A stretch of DNA of 64,000 nucleotides from Vitrella brassicaformis. Its lineage: Eukaryota; Sar; Vitrellaceae. Where the stretch lies: assembly GCA_001179505.1 (NCBI GenBank), contig CDMY01000718.1:186001-250000 (forward strand), read 5' to 3'. The notes under the pieces are model-generated. The model had not been told where the DNA came from and made no database searches. It saw only the letters and a list, made by a program, of their open reading frames with translations. Made by a program: the position numbers and the translations under genes. This document shows, one piece after another, positions 23,960-34,570 of this stretch. Position 1 is the first letter of the stretch, and each line of letters opens with the position of its first letter.

Positions 23960-25227
23960 TGTTCTGCTATGTGCGCCGTCCCGAGCGACGAACAGCTGAC
24001 GCAGTCACACCACTGCCCACGAGCGTCTCTCCTCCTTCAGTTTACTTTTTACTCGTCCCATTGGCGTCCGAATGAACGTCTGATGCGGCTCGAACTCGGG
24101 ACCGAAAAAAAAAAGAAGAAAAAAGAAACCACACACACACACATCGCTTGTGACATGTCCGTGACTGCGCGGGGCGGCTCATCGTCGTCGTGAGTCCAGT
24201 CGTGAGGTCGCCGTGGTCGAACTTGCTCGCTCCGCCGCGTCAGAGCCGTCAGCACAGCTGCAGCCCCACCTGCACAAACCACTAGAAAGCACCTGCGGCC
24301 ACAGGCAGAGCAACCACCTGCGCTTTATCCTCATCTGCAGACAATGAAGAAACACAGCAGCAGGGCGGTCATTTGTGACGTGTGCAGTGCATCAGCACAG
24401 CACGCTCGGCCTATCCTCATCCATCTTAGTCGTACCGTCTCTGCGTGTACTCCTGGAGACATCTCGGCAACGCCCGATAAGGACAAGAAAAATTGAGGGC
24501 GTTTCGCAACACCGACAGCGATACCGACAGCCACCGACATCCGACCATCACTGACAGAGGACGGGAGCCGTCAGAAAGGGCGGGACCACGGGAAACCGCG
24601 CGACAGAAACCGAACATCAGCGGATTGATGATTTCCATCGGAAAAGGAGGACACAGATGGATGAGGATGGCTATGGACGAGGACGGACAGCATTCTCTAC
24701 ATATGTAGCGAACGTGAGATTGCAGTCGTAGGAACACTCATAGGACTCTCCCTAATAATGGATCGACGTGGGGGCCAAACTTGGGGCCCCGCCATGCAGG
24801 GAGGCGTGCGTGCGAGGTTTTGGATGCACCCAGACAGACAGCAAGCCGATGCGTGGATGAGCGAGTCGATTGACTGACTGGATCACTAACCGATCTCTCT
24901 CTTTGCACACACACAGACTGTGTAAGGAAGTGCAATCATCTGTTGAGTGCACTGCGCGAGTGTAGGATCTATTGCCCCGACTGAGTGGATGAATGACACA
25001 AGTGAGGATGTGTTGGATCTGTGCGAATGTCATGTTCACGACTACACTCACAGATTGGATGTGTCGTGAGTGTGACACTCGCAACAATGAAGGCATTCAA
25101 TGACAAACACCATGGTGAAGTCTATACACAAGTCGTCAGCACAACCCTCACACACGAGCTCATCTGCAGCACTTGCACTCATCCTCGTCTGTCTGTACAA
25201 GCCCCTTCCTTGCAAGGTATGCTCTCG
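23960..25227. other. Intergenic region, possibly with a 5' exon of the gene at 22846
   Basis: The first 300 bases may hold an upstream exon of the minus-strand hypothetical gene (a frame with TALTRRSEQVRPRRPHD around 24250-24180). From 24290 to 25227 I see no convincing coding sequence. Confidence 0.4.
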
Positions 25228-26081
25228 TCAGATGGTGAGCGTCATGATGGCCTTCTCGGCCTCATCAAAGTGGCGCTGCGCCTCAGACAACCGCAAATCC
25301 AAGGCAGGTCCTCTGCAAATGGACACACAGCACATACACACAGCGAGAGTCTACCCCAAGCAGCAACTCACGGGCGGTCTCTCGTACTTGAGGTTCGGAT
25401 TTCGCTTGGTGAGTATGGTCTTGAAGGCCTCCAGCCACGTGCGAAGCGACCCGATGACCTCCGTCTGCAGACGCTTGATGGTACCTGCGTGTGAGGGCAG
25501 AGGCAACACACACGCGTGGATGCGCCCTGCATCCTAATGGCCCCCTGTTTGTATACCTGAGCAGTGGATGACCTGAATGGCGACTCGTACGCCACCGATG
25601 GACGTCATGAGAGTCAGCGCCGCCCACACCAGCTGATAATAGGTCTGAGCAACCAGACACAGAGAGCACGCGGCCATGGGTGCATGGTGCAAGGGCCAGA
25701 CCAGTGAGGCCGGTGTGATCGCACCCTGGCACATCTGATGACCCCAAAGCCCGTCGCGGGACTGAAGTAGATCACTGAGGGGACACAGACACATACCAGC
25801 CCCAGTGTGCAAGAGTCTTCATCTGCTGACCTTTTAGCCGCGATAGGTTCCTCCCCAGCCCCATCTCTCCGAAATTCTCCTCCAGTGACTCACGCAGCGC
25901 CTGCACACACACACACACACACACATTCATGGACGCACCACTGATGAGTCGGAAAGAGGAAGGTGCACTCATGACCTGTCGTGCGCACCTCCATGAGATG
26001 AGTGCTTGTGAGTGGCGGGAGTGAAGTCCGCTCTTCCCACTCAAAGGACAGAGCCAGCCATCGCACCTTCAGACGCACCAT
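25228..26081 (-). CDS. POP5: RNase P/MRP protein subunit POP5
   Basis: The ATG (complement of 26079-26081) opens MVRLKVRWLALSFEWEE, the usual POP5 beginning. The next exon gives ALRESLEENFGEMGLGR, and the following exon (about 25660-25560) gives YYQLVWAALTLMTSIGG and VAIQVIHCSG. This continues in frame after an intron into GTIKRLQTEVIGSLRTWL. These are the family's most conserved stretches. The last exon ends FDEAEKAIMTLTI and TGA (complement of 25228-25230). POP5 is a core protein of RNase P and RNase MRP, which process pre-tRNA and pre-rRNA in the nucleus. The protein is split by four or five short introns. It diverges from the BTB-TLDc gene; its start lies within about 150 bases of that gene's first exon. 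Confidence 0.8.
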
Positions 26082-26114
26082 GGCACAGCCGCAACACAAA
26101 GAAGCGCTTCGACA

Positions 26115-28270
26115 ATGAGTCGAAAGGCACGCTGTCGTTCGGCAATGGTCAGATCAGGACTCGCGGCGATGAATTCGCCTCTTTTCGGGCAGATCTGCAA
26201 GCTGAAGTCACAAATTTAGCTCGCATGTGAGTGGAGGTGCTCCCGAATGGAGGTGCTCATGTGGATGCTGTGATGGTCCCAGTGCCTCTCAAGACGAGCT
26301 GTGCACAATGGCGTCCCCGATACCCGTTGCTGCGGCGGATCTTGACAGCCTCATGCAGACACAACGCGCAGCGCCGATAGCCTCGCCGCACGGCTAGCTG
26401 AGGCTGTTCAAGAGGGCGCTGATGCTGGCAAGAAGCTGGTCGACGGCATCCGCTCGACAGTGAGGCGCCGAGGCGGCACTCTGTTCATGCGCAGCGATGA
26501 GGAAATCGCCGCCCAGAGGCCCGAGATGCGTCTCAATGTGGGAGGCTTCGACGACCTGGTCATCCCTACCAACGTGCTGCTGATGCCCGGCATGAAGGGG
26601 ACCTATCTCTCCCTCGTCATGCTGCACCACATGGACGCCCTCCCCGCCGCTCCCGACACCACCCCCACACAAGACGGCCGCAGAGACCACTGCCCGTTTC
26701 TCGACGCGTCTTCGGCGTTCGGCAGATGGCTCAAACGGCGCGTCAAAAGGGCAGCGGAGAAGGGCAGATTCGAGAGCGACCTGACTGATGCGGAGAAAGA
26801 CGACGAGTCCATCCGCTTCTACCACCACCAGCTGTTCGACCACAGCATGGCCATCGTCGAAGAAGAACTTGAAGAGGCGGACCAATTCAAGATCACAATC
26901 ATCGCGCCCACAGCTCCATGCGACGGCAAGCTGCTGCCCGCTCTTCCCTTCCATGACCGCCCCCTGCCGGTTTGCATCAAAAATGGGGGCAGGACATCGG
27001 CGCGGGGTCTGTCGCAGACGCCTACAAGAGCGCCTTGGATCGTCTAGAGCGCATCGACGAGGCAGTGACGACATTCTATATGGCTGTTGACCCGTTCCTG
27101 CAGACGGGGGGTGTGGGCGAGGTGGTGGGCGTGCATCTCGTGGAGTCAGGCAGTCGGGTGGCGACGGTTGAGGCCACACTCACGCAGCAGCACATCGACC
27201 AGGCGCTCCACCACCGATTCACCATGTATGCAGACGACAAGAGACAAGGGCGACAGGCGCTCACTCTTGGTTTGGGTGTGTTCAGGTGGTGTCCGGAGGT
27301 GCGCGACACGCCTGACCATCTGTTCGAGTCGGCCGTTGACCTCGCGCGGCGACAGCGTCTGGCCTGGCGCGGCGCAAGCATCTGCCCTCCCGGCGACGGC
27401 CGAGACCCCGCCATCAACCAGGTGTTGGAGCAGTGCGGCATGGCTCCTGTGCCCTTCTGCAAGCCCCTCGACGGCCCGCCCTTCGCCAAGCACTCGTTCG
27501 TCACGTCGCCGGATCAGTATCAGGCGCTCGTCGACATGATCGGCAAGACGCAGCCGAAACTTAAGCTACTGTATAGGTAGGTGAGCAGGGACCGGGTGCA
27601 CGCACTGGTCCATGTGCAGCCTCCACTTTAATGTGTGTGCGTGTGTGTGTCTGGTGCATTGCGTGCAGGGCGTCGGTCGACGGATGGCGGTTTGCGGACC
27701 TGCTCCGGTGCGTGGGCAGCGCCAGTGGCCTCCTGTTCATCATCCGCGCACGGGGCCCTTCCGATTTCGCGTGCTACATCGGGTGCGACCTGCTGTGCGG
27801 CGATCCCAAGGGGACCAAGGAGGCCAAGTGCCCCGTGTGGTTCAGCACGCTCACGTACCACGAGCTGTACCGCCAGCCGACACGAATCGACATCCGCCCG
27901 CATCGGCGAGTGGTCGAGGTGGCCGGCGTCGACGGCTGGGTCGCCAACTGCGCAAAGGTGAGTGGAGAGGAGAAGGGGGCAAATTGTGAGTGTAGGCAGG
28001 CAGTGTGTCGTGTGTCTGGTGGATTGCATGCAGGTGTGGATCGGCGGTGGGGATCTGATGCTCGGGTACACGAGCCACACGGCGTCGCCATGCGCCCCCC
28101 TGCCCGACCTGCGCAGGGGCCGACTGAGAATCCTGGCTGACAAGACGCCTGGGGTGCGCCTGCATCTTGGGGGCTCGGCGTTCGAGTTCACCGACGAGTG
28201 GGGCAATGTGCTGCTCACTGGGAGCAAGGAGTTCACTGCTGTCGAGATGGAAGTAGTCCATGTTACGTGA
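26115..28270 (+). CDS. BTB (KCTD/T1-like)-TLDc protein
   Basis: After a coiled N-terminus (FRADLQAEVTNLARM, spliced at about 26226 to TRSADSLAARLAEAVQEG), the exon near 26360-26970 holds a T1/KCTD-type BTB domain: MRLNVGGFDDLVIPTNVLL, YLSLVMLHH and FLDASSAFGRWLKRR. Its end gives ALPFHDRPLP. The frame then shifts by one within 26955-26980. The new frame runs GQDIGAGSVADAYKSALDRL, a middle helical region, and PDQYQALVDMIGKTQPKLKL. Exons at 27669-27957 and 28034-28270 encode a TLDc domain: VDGWRFADLLRCVGSASGLL, VWIGGGDLMLGY, VRLHLGGSAFEF and GSKEFTAVEMEVVHVT, TGA at 28268-28270. BTB domains usually mediate oligomerisation or cullin-3 binding; that is family knowledge. The start is not resolved: no in-frame ATG precedes the first exon, so an upstream splice is likely. 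Tail-to-tail with the next TLDc gene. Confidence 0.7.
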
Positions 28271-28714
28271 GTGGCAAGTAGTAGAGTGCGTGGCGTGTCC
28301 GGATCGTTCGTTTTTGGTTGCTTAGTTGCTTAGTGGGTCGGGCGCTGTATTGGTGTGATTGGTGTGATGTGTGTAGCACAAGGCTTCAAGGGTCGACATG
28401 GACAGACGCAGTCATTCCCACAACCGTTCGCACACACAGAGACAGTATCCTAGCCAATAGTCAGTGACGCTATCATCAGACGACCAGCAGCCTCTCAACA
28501 CAAACATGTGCTGCTGTTCTCCCAAGCGTCATCGCACCATAGGCTCATGGAGCGAGGTACACGACGTTTTGACTCGCCCACTTCAGCGAAAGAATTGACC
28601 GACAAAAGCCAGCCTCGTCGCATCACTTTTGTCAGCAGTAGCTACCAGTACCTAACACTAACAAAACCTAAAGAGCTACTCGTGGATGCATGACAGACAC
28701 AGACAAGACAGTGC
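28271..28714. other. Convergent intergenic region
   Basis: 444 bases between the stops of two TLDc genes. A/T content is higher than in the genes; no open frame of note. Confidence 0.6.
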
Positions 28715-29821
28715 TCACACCAGGCAGAGCACTTCCAGCTCATCAGCCAGGAACCTCGTGTGGCTGCCAGAAAAACCAGCAGTGCATGGGAAGAGATCTG
28801 GCTCATATACATGCCCCCGATAGCCCGTAGGCAGTTCACGCACATCGATACCCTGACAGCAGAAGCGCATGTCGGCAGAAAAACGCATGTCGGTCTCGGA
28901 ATAACCCAGACACAGAAACGAGAACTTTGTATACCCCTGACTGCCCTCGATACTGATGTTCCCACAAATTTCCCCTGCCCCTTCACTGCCGGCTACATAC
29001 ACGTGCGCCTGAGGTACCTCGACCTTCGTGGGCGTGTCGAAGTTGCCGGCGAGGCAGAATTGCCACCCACCGCACTCGTACCTGTTGTAGAGCATCGGAG
29101 CATCTGGCAGCTTGATGCCCTCGCTGATGTAGGCGCCGAAGACGTACTGATTCTTGCGCACGACGAACACGAGGCCCTTGGTGCTGCCCACGCACCGAAG
29201 TAGATCGCCATACGACGGGCCATCGTGTGTGGAGCTGAAAGGGAAACACACAAGGAGAGAGAGATTAGGCTGGCGGTGGGCCGAGGGGGCGGGGGGTGAA
29301 TGTGCATACCGGTAGAGCAGCCGAAGCCGTTTGTTGGGCGTCCCGACCCACTGGCAGATGAACATCTCGTACACCCTGGCCACCGTGCTGCCATCTACCG
29401 CCGTCTGCGCAACACACACACACACACACACGCACACAAAGGGACACATGACAAACACGATGTACGCGAGTTCAGGACAAGGCAGGTCGCTCACCGTCAG
29501 CTGGGCGTGCAGTCGGAGGCGCATCGAGTCGAATGTGGCCGTCATGTCCATGTCCCGCGTCAGGTCGCACATCTGCGCCAGCTGCATGACCTCATTTGCC
29601 GTGAGCGACCACGCAGCGCTGACACACTTGTGCAAGAGAACCAGCTGCCCCCTACACACAAGAGCCCCCCAGTGGCATACGGGCCATATACGTGTGTGTA
29701 CGAGTGTCTGCCTACCCTGCTGCTCGTGGTCTTCGACTGCTGTTGCCAGTGGGTAGTTCTTGGGCACATCATCATCGTCGGGAGTCGTCACCCTGACCCA
29801 AAGGCACATGCACATCCACAC
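28715..29821 (-). CDS. TLDc-domain protein
   Basis: Minus-strand exons: DDDDVPKNYPLATAVEDHEQ (about 29795-29735); VLLHKCVSAAWSLTANEVMQ with MCDLTRDMDMTATFDSM; AVDGSTVARVYEMFICQWVG running to RLRLLYR (29405-29310); and a long last exon (29236-28715) with HDGPSYGDLLRCVGSTKGL, YVFGAYISEGIKLPDA, FLCLGYSETDMRF and HTRFLADELEVLCLV. This is a complete TLDc domain preceded by a helical region. The second domain half closely follows the HTH-TLDc protein at 12.5-13.8 kb (GPSYADLLRC, FGAYVSGGLQLPDD), so the two are paralogues. An acceptor-like site just before the first exon suggests one more exon upstream, and the true start may lie between 29822 and 30000. Shares a 350-base divergent interval with the GH3 gene. 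Confidence 0.7.
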   Translation of the reverse strand: MWMCMCLWVRVTTPDDDDVPKNYPLATAVEDHEQQGRQTLVHTRIWPVCHWGALVCRGQLVLLHKCVSAAWSLTANEVMQLAQMCDLTRDMDMTATFDSMRLRLHAQLTVSDLPCPELAYIVFVMCPFVCVCVCVCVAQTAVDGSTVARVYEMFICQWVGTPNKRLRLLYRYAHSPPAPSAHRQPNLSLLVCFPFSSTHDGPSYGDLLRCVGSTKGLVFVVRKNQYVFGAYISEGIKLPDAPMLYNRYECGGWQFCLAGNFDTPTKVEVPQAHVYVAGSEGAGEICGNISIEGSQGYTKFSFLCLGYSETDMRFSADMRFCCQGIDVRELPTGYRGHVYEPDLFPCTAGFSGSHTRFLADELEVLCLV

Positions 29822-30175
29822 AGCGGATGGGGCGTGAAATGCGTTGTCTGTGATATCGCCGTACCGAGAGAAGAGGAGAGCTCAGGGGAGAGATGGATGC
29901 CTCTACATTCTCACTTCGGCTCGGTGCAGTACGAGTGACCTGATCAGATCCACAGAGCAAACACACCAGTTGGTCAGCAGACCTGATCAACCAGCACAGA
30001 TCTGCCTCTCACGTACTTACCGCATCTGAGTTGGAGAGGCTGACGATACTCCGCTGCTGGTGATGAATGCGTCGCTGGAATGATGCAAGGCAGGTTCGCG
30101 ACTTCTGCGAGCTTTAACGCCTGGCACAAACGGCAGGCAGCCTCTTTCTTTCGAGCCCCTTCCGTCGCTGAGATC
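29822..30175. other. Divergent intergenic region
   Basis: Between the minus-strand TLDc gene and the + GH3 gene; probably holds both promoters and perhaps a 5' exon of the TLDc gene. No specific motif identified. Confidence 0.4.
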
Positions 30176-30928
30176 ATGCCGTGTCCTTTCCTCTCCGTCG
30201 CCGCCCTCCTGGCCATTTTTCAGGTCGCCTCATGCCAGATTCGTGGCCCTGCAGATGTCACTGCCGAGGAGCCCGCCGCCGCGCACAAGCGAGAGCTGCA
30301 GTCCAACTCGTACCCCAACTTCATCGACGAGCCCTTCGCCACTGCGCACGAGGCCCACGCTGCGTGGCCGCGTGACCTCAAGGTGATGCCGCTCAAGGAC
30401 GAGGCGATGGAGGCCGAGATAGCCCGCATCGTGGGCAACATGACGCTGGAGGCCAAGATAGCACAGATGGTGATGGTGGCGGCGCCCGACCAGGACGTCG
30501 AGGGCATCACTGCAGAGCGGGGCTACAGCCTGGGCAACCTACTCAGCGGACCTGGTGGGTGGGCGNNNNNNNNNNNNNNNNNNNNNNNNNNNNNNNNNNN
30601 NNNNNNNNNNNNNNNNNNNNNNNNNNNNNNNNNNNNNNNNNNNNNNNNNNNNNNNNNNNNNNNNNNNNNNNNNNNNNNNNNNNNNNNNNNNNNNNNNNNN
30701 NNNNNNNNNNNNNNNNNNNNNNNNNNNNNNNNNNNNNNNNNNNNNNNNNNNNNNNNNNNNNNNNNNNNNNNNNNNNNNNNNNNNNNNNNNNNNNNNNNNN
30801 NNNNNNNNNNNNNNNNNNNNNNNNNNNNNNNNNNNNNNNNNNNNNNNNNNNNNNNNNNNNNNNNNGGTGGGTGGGGCACCGAAGGGAGGAGTGAGGGAGG
30901 GAAGCTGCAATCATGGTGCGTATGTGTC

Positions 30929-30960
<32 letters not shown>

Positions 30961-33207
30961 ATTGCCAGGTGCCCATGTTGGCACCCACCAGCCCGAAGAG
31001 TGGACAGCCCAAGCAAACGTGTACTTCGAGAGTGCAGCTGAGCAAGGGGACGTCAGGATCCCCTACCTCTGGGGCATGGGTACGAGGGCACGCACAAACA
31101 GACACATGATGACGGCATCCACACGGTGCTTGTGTTTTTTGTCGTGTGCAGACGCCATTCACGGTCACAACAACCAGTAAGCCTTTGGCAAGCAACAGCC
31201 ACAACAAGACCAACCAAACACACTCACACACACGTGTCTGTGTGCAGGCCGACGGGCACCGTCTTTCCTCACAACATCGGCCTTGGCGCTGCCAACGACA
31301 CCGACCTCATGAAGAGGTAAGCGGCCACCAGACACACGAGAATGTGACACGTGTGTCGTGCTGCAGGATTGGCGAGATCACTGCCATCGAGGTGGCCCTC
31401 ACCGGCGTCGACTGGGCCTTTGCCCCGTGTGTGGCCAACCCCCAGAACCTCAGATGGGGCCGCGTGTACGAGGGATACTCGGCCGACATGGGCACCATCC
31501 GACGCCTCTCAGTGGCCATGATCAAGGGCCTGCAGGGCGATGTCTCAGAGGACGGCGGCAAGAGCTATCTTGACGCGCGGCACGTCATGGCCTCGGCCAA
31601 GCACTGGATCGCCGAGGGGGCGACTGAGGAGGGTATCGACGCCGCGGACACATTCCTGGACGAGGAGGACCTCATCAACGAGCACGCTCTGCCTTATTTC
31701 GATGCCATTGAAGCGGGGGTTGGCTCCATCATGGTCAGCCAGACGCAGTCGTCTACGCACAGGCGTGTGCAATGGTGCATCTTCCGTCCTTGTTTGTGTC
31801 TGGTTGATTTGTGCAGATCAGTTTCTCGCGCGTCAACGGCACCAAGATGCACGGCCATCAGTACCTGATCCAGAGCGTCTTAAAGGACACCCTCGGCTTT
31901 GACGGCATCGTGGTGAGCGACTTCAACGGCCACCAGTTCGTGCTGGGCTGCGACGTCTTCTCATGCCCACAATCCGTCAATGCAGGTATGCAGACAGGAC
32001 AGGCTCACATACACAGAACGAGACACGCCCACATACGTGTGTCCCGTGTGTGGGTCCTGCAGGCATTGACGTGTACATGCTCGCGTGGGGCGAGGACTGG
32101 TCCATCTGGCTCCAAAACACAGCCTCCCAAGTGCGCGACGGCACCATCCCCGAGTCCCGTATCGATGACGCCGCCACACGTGTCATCCGCCTCAAGGCGC
32201 GCATGGGAATGATCCCCACCATCAAAACACCTAACGGCCCAAGACCAACCCCCTCAGAGAGAGCCGCCGTCCTCACAGAAGAAGGTCAGCACCATCACAC
32301 CGACAGCAAGTGTTCCTATATGGTTGTGTTATCTCACCCACCTGCAGGTCATTCCCTGGGCGCGCCGGAGCACCGTGCCGTTGCGCGTGAGGCCGTGCAG
32401 AAGTCGCTTGTGATGCTCAAGAACAACGACAACGTCCTGCCTCTCAGCACCGATATGCGCATCCTGGTTGCCGGCCGGGCCGGCGACAACATCGCTCTGC
32501 AGTGTGGTGGCTGGACGGTCGACTGGCAGGGGTCTGTGGAGAACACAAACGAGGTCTTCGGCGACGCGACCAGCATCTTGGGCGGCATCAAGGAGAAGAA
32601 CATCACCGTGGACTTTTCCTACAACCTCGACCCCGCAGACACCAACGGCACCTATGACGCCGTCATTGTGGTCGTCGCCGAAAACCCCTACGCCGAGGTG
32701 GCGGGAGACATCCGGATCAACCAGACTATCTCCTTTGTCCACATCGGTGGCGAGAGCGACAACTGGTTCGACCTTGAGGTCCTCTCACAGGCGAGGGCGA
32801 AGTTCCCCGACATCCCCCTGATCACCGTCATGCTCACCGGCCGGCCACTGTACTCCAACCAGATCATCAACCTTTCGGACGGCTTCGTCGTGGCGTGGCT
32901 GCCGGGCAGCGAGGGCGGGGGCGTTGCGGACGTCTTGTTTGGCGAGAAGAACATGACGGGACGGCTGCCGTTTGACTGGCCGACGGACCCATGCGACGCC
33001 AGCACCAACAGCGGACACTACGGCGGCATCTGGCACATCGGTGGTGGCCTCCCGTACGGCTACAACCGGACGATGAAGGAGCTGCCTGAGCACCCTGTCG
33101 ATAAGTACTTCACGTGCATGAAGTTCAAGAGCGATCTGATCCACTACACGACGCCAGCGCCGGTCGATGTCGGAGAAGAGGAGAATCCAGAGCTGCAGGA
33201 GGCATGA
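30176..33207 (+). CDS. Secreted glycoside hydrolase family 3 enzyme (beta-glucosidase type)
   Basis: The ATG at 30176 starts a clear signal peptide (PFLSVAALLAIFQVASCQ); an in-frame ATG at 30080 would only add a non-hydrophobic lead. The mature part starts the GH3 barrel with LEAKIAQMVMVA. After the 300-base gap come RIPYLWGMDAIHGHNN, TVFPHNIGLGAANDTDLMK, GVDWAFAPCVANPQNLRWGR, ASAKHWIAEGAT and GFDGIVVSDFNG, whose Asp is in the position of the family's nucleophile. The second domain has VQKSLVMLKNNDNVLPLS, YDAVIVVVAENPYAE, VAWLPGSEGGGVADVLFG and GRLPFDWP. It ends NPELQEA, TGA at 33205-33207. GH3 enzymes release glucose or xylose from the non-reducing end of beta-glycans; the secreted form would act on cell-wall or environmental glucan. 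N-glycosylation sequons (NMT, NIT, NQT, NRT) fit secretion. The part under the gap is unknown. Confidence 0.9.
30566..30865. other. Assembly gap (300 N)
   Basis: Exactly 300 N inside the GH3 gene. Both flanks carry the same GGTGGGTGGG text, which may have broken the assembly. Confidence 0.99.
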
Positions 33208-34570
33208 TGCAGCCCGGGATGGGGAGGGGGGAAGTGGGCGTGTGGGTGGAAGGGATGCCATCATCTTTGTTGAGGGTTGGTTGGTTGATTGGTTGCAGAG
33301 GCCATGTCATGTATCAGCTGCTGCGCTGAGTGTATGCGTGTATGCGTGTGTGCATGAACCAATGTGCATGTGCGTGTGCGAGTGTACATACCTGATAATT
33401 ATATGCATGGCGCTGCGCCTGAGGCTGGCTGGGAAGGATCAGGGACGGACGGATGGGTGCGGATGTCGATCGATGCGATGCTGCTGTCGATACGATGAGA
33501 TGGATAAGTCCTGCATGTGCATATGGCCGTGTCGGAAAAGGTGAAGATGAGACAGGACAGAGGCAGGGAGAGACAGAGAGAGAGAGACAGAGACAGAGAG
33601 AGAGGGGGGGGGGAGGGAAGCATGGTTTCAGGGTTCTAGGAGCGGGCGCAAGCAAGCTCTTATTTGCTGAATTTTGGTGCGCTTTTCTGCATACAAAGAC
33701 CATGTGGCTGCATGTGTGTGCGCTTCATATAAACGTGCGGCTGGCGTGTCTGTGTCGCTGAGCTTGCGAATGGGTGAGTGAGGATGAAATATCATGCTTC
33801 TCTTCGGCTGGTCGACATTCTATGCATCTCCACGCACATGCACACGCACGGGGAATGTCTACTGACTGATGGTGCGTCCCCTTGTCGACCGGCTATTTTA
33901 TTCTGTGTATCGTCCGTCGGTCATCTTTAATTTTACTAGACGACGACAGACAGACAGACAGACAGAGAGGCACCGTACACAGGCCTAATTTGGATGCGCA
34001 TTCTGCTTTGGGATGGTAATGGTGGTGTCGGGAGAGGGGAGGGGGAGATGGTGCAAGGGATGGATGGATGTGGGGGTTGGTTGCGTACTACTCGCTCGAG
34101 TATGGAGGGCTGTTAGTGAAAGGCTAGTGGACCTTTTCTATATCGACCGCACATCGCAGATCGCATCCATCATGCACAGAGAAGAGGCACGTGTAGCAGT
34201 AGACATCCATTTGGTGGAGTACGTGAGTGGGTGGGTGGGTGGAACAGGTCCGTGGGTGAGTGAGTGGATGGCATTGCGTGGATGGATGGATGGATGGATG
34301 ACCGGACTGCATTTGTGGTGACGACTCATCAATCGCAAGCATACAAAGAATTTGCGTCCTCTCCGCCTCTCACTCCCTCCTTCACATCCTGGCCAGCCCA
34401 GCTCGCACCTTGCGACCCGCTTTTCCTTGTTTCCGCGGCCTTCTCATCTTGACCGACAACCACCCAGGAAGAAGGAAGGCATCAAGCTCTTGAGTATGGA
34501 AGATCTGACGTGTCTATGATCTTGCTGGTGCCGCTGTGCTCAGGCTCCTCCTCGCGTAGATCTGTAGATC
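33208..34570. other. Intergenic region with microsatellites
   Basis: 1.36 kb between two + genes. Contains a GAGA/CAGA-rich purine tract (about 33550-33620), a CAGA run (33948-33968) and GTGG/TGGA runs (34225-34300). No gene seen. Confidence 0.6.

Noticed and set aside
24720-25230. tRNA or small RNA gene in intergenic regions (24.3-25.2, 37.8-38.8, 56.7-57.6 kb)
   Set aside because: No cloverleaf with a TTC-type T-loop and matching arms was found by eye; a covariance-model scan was not possible.
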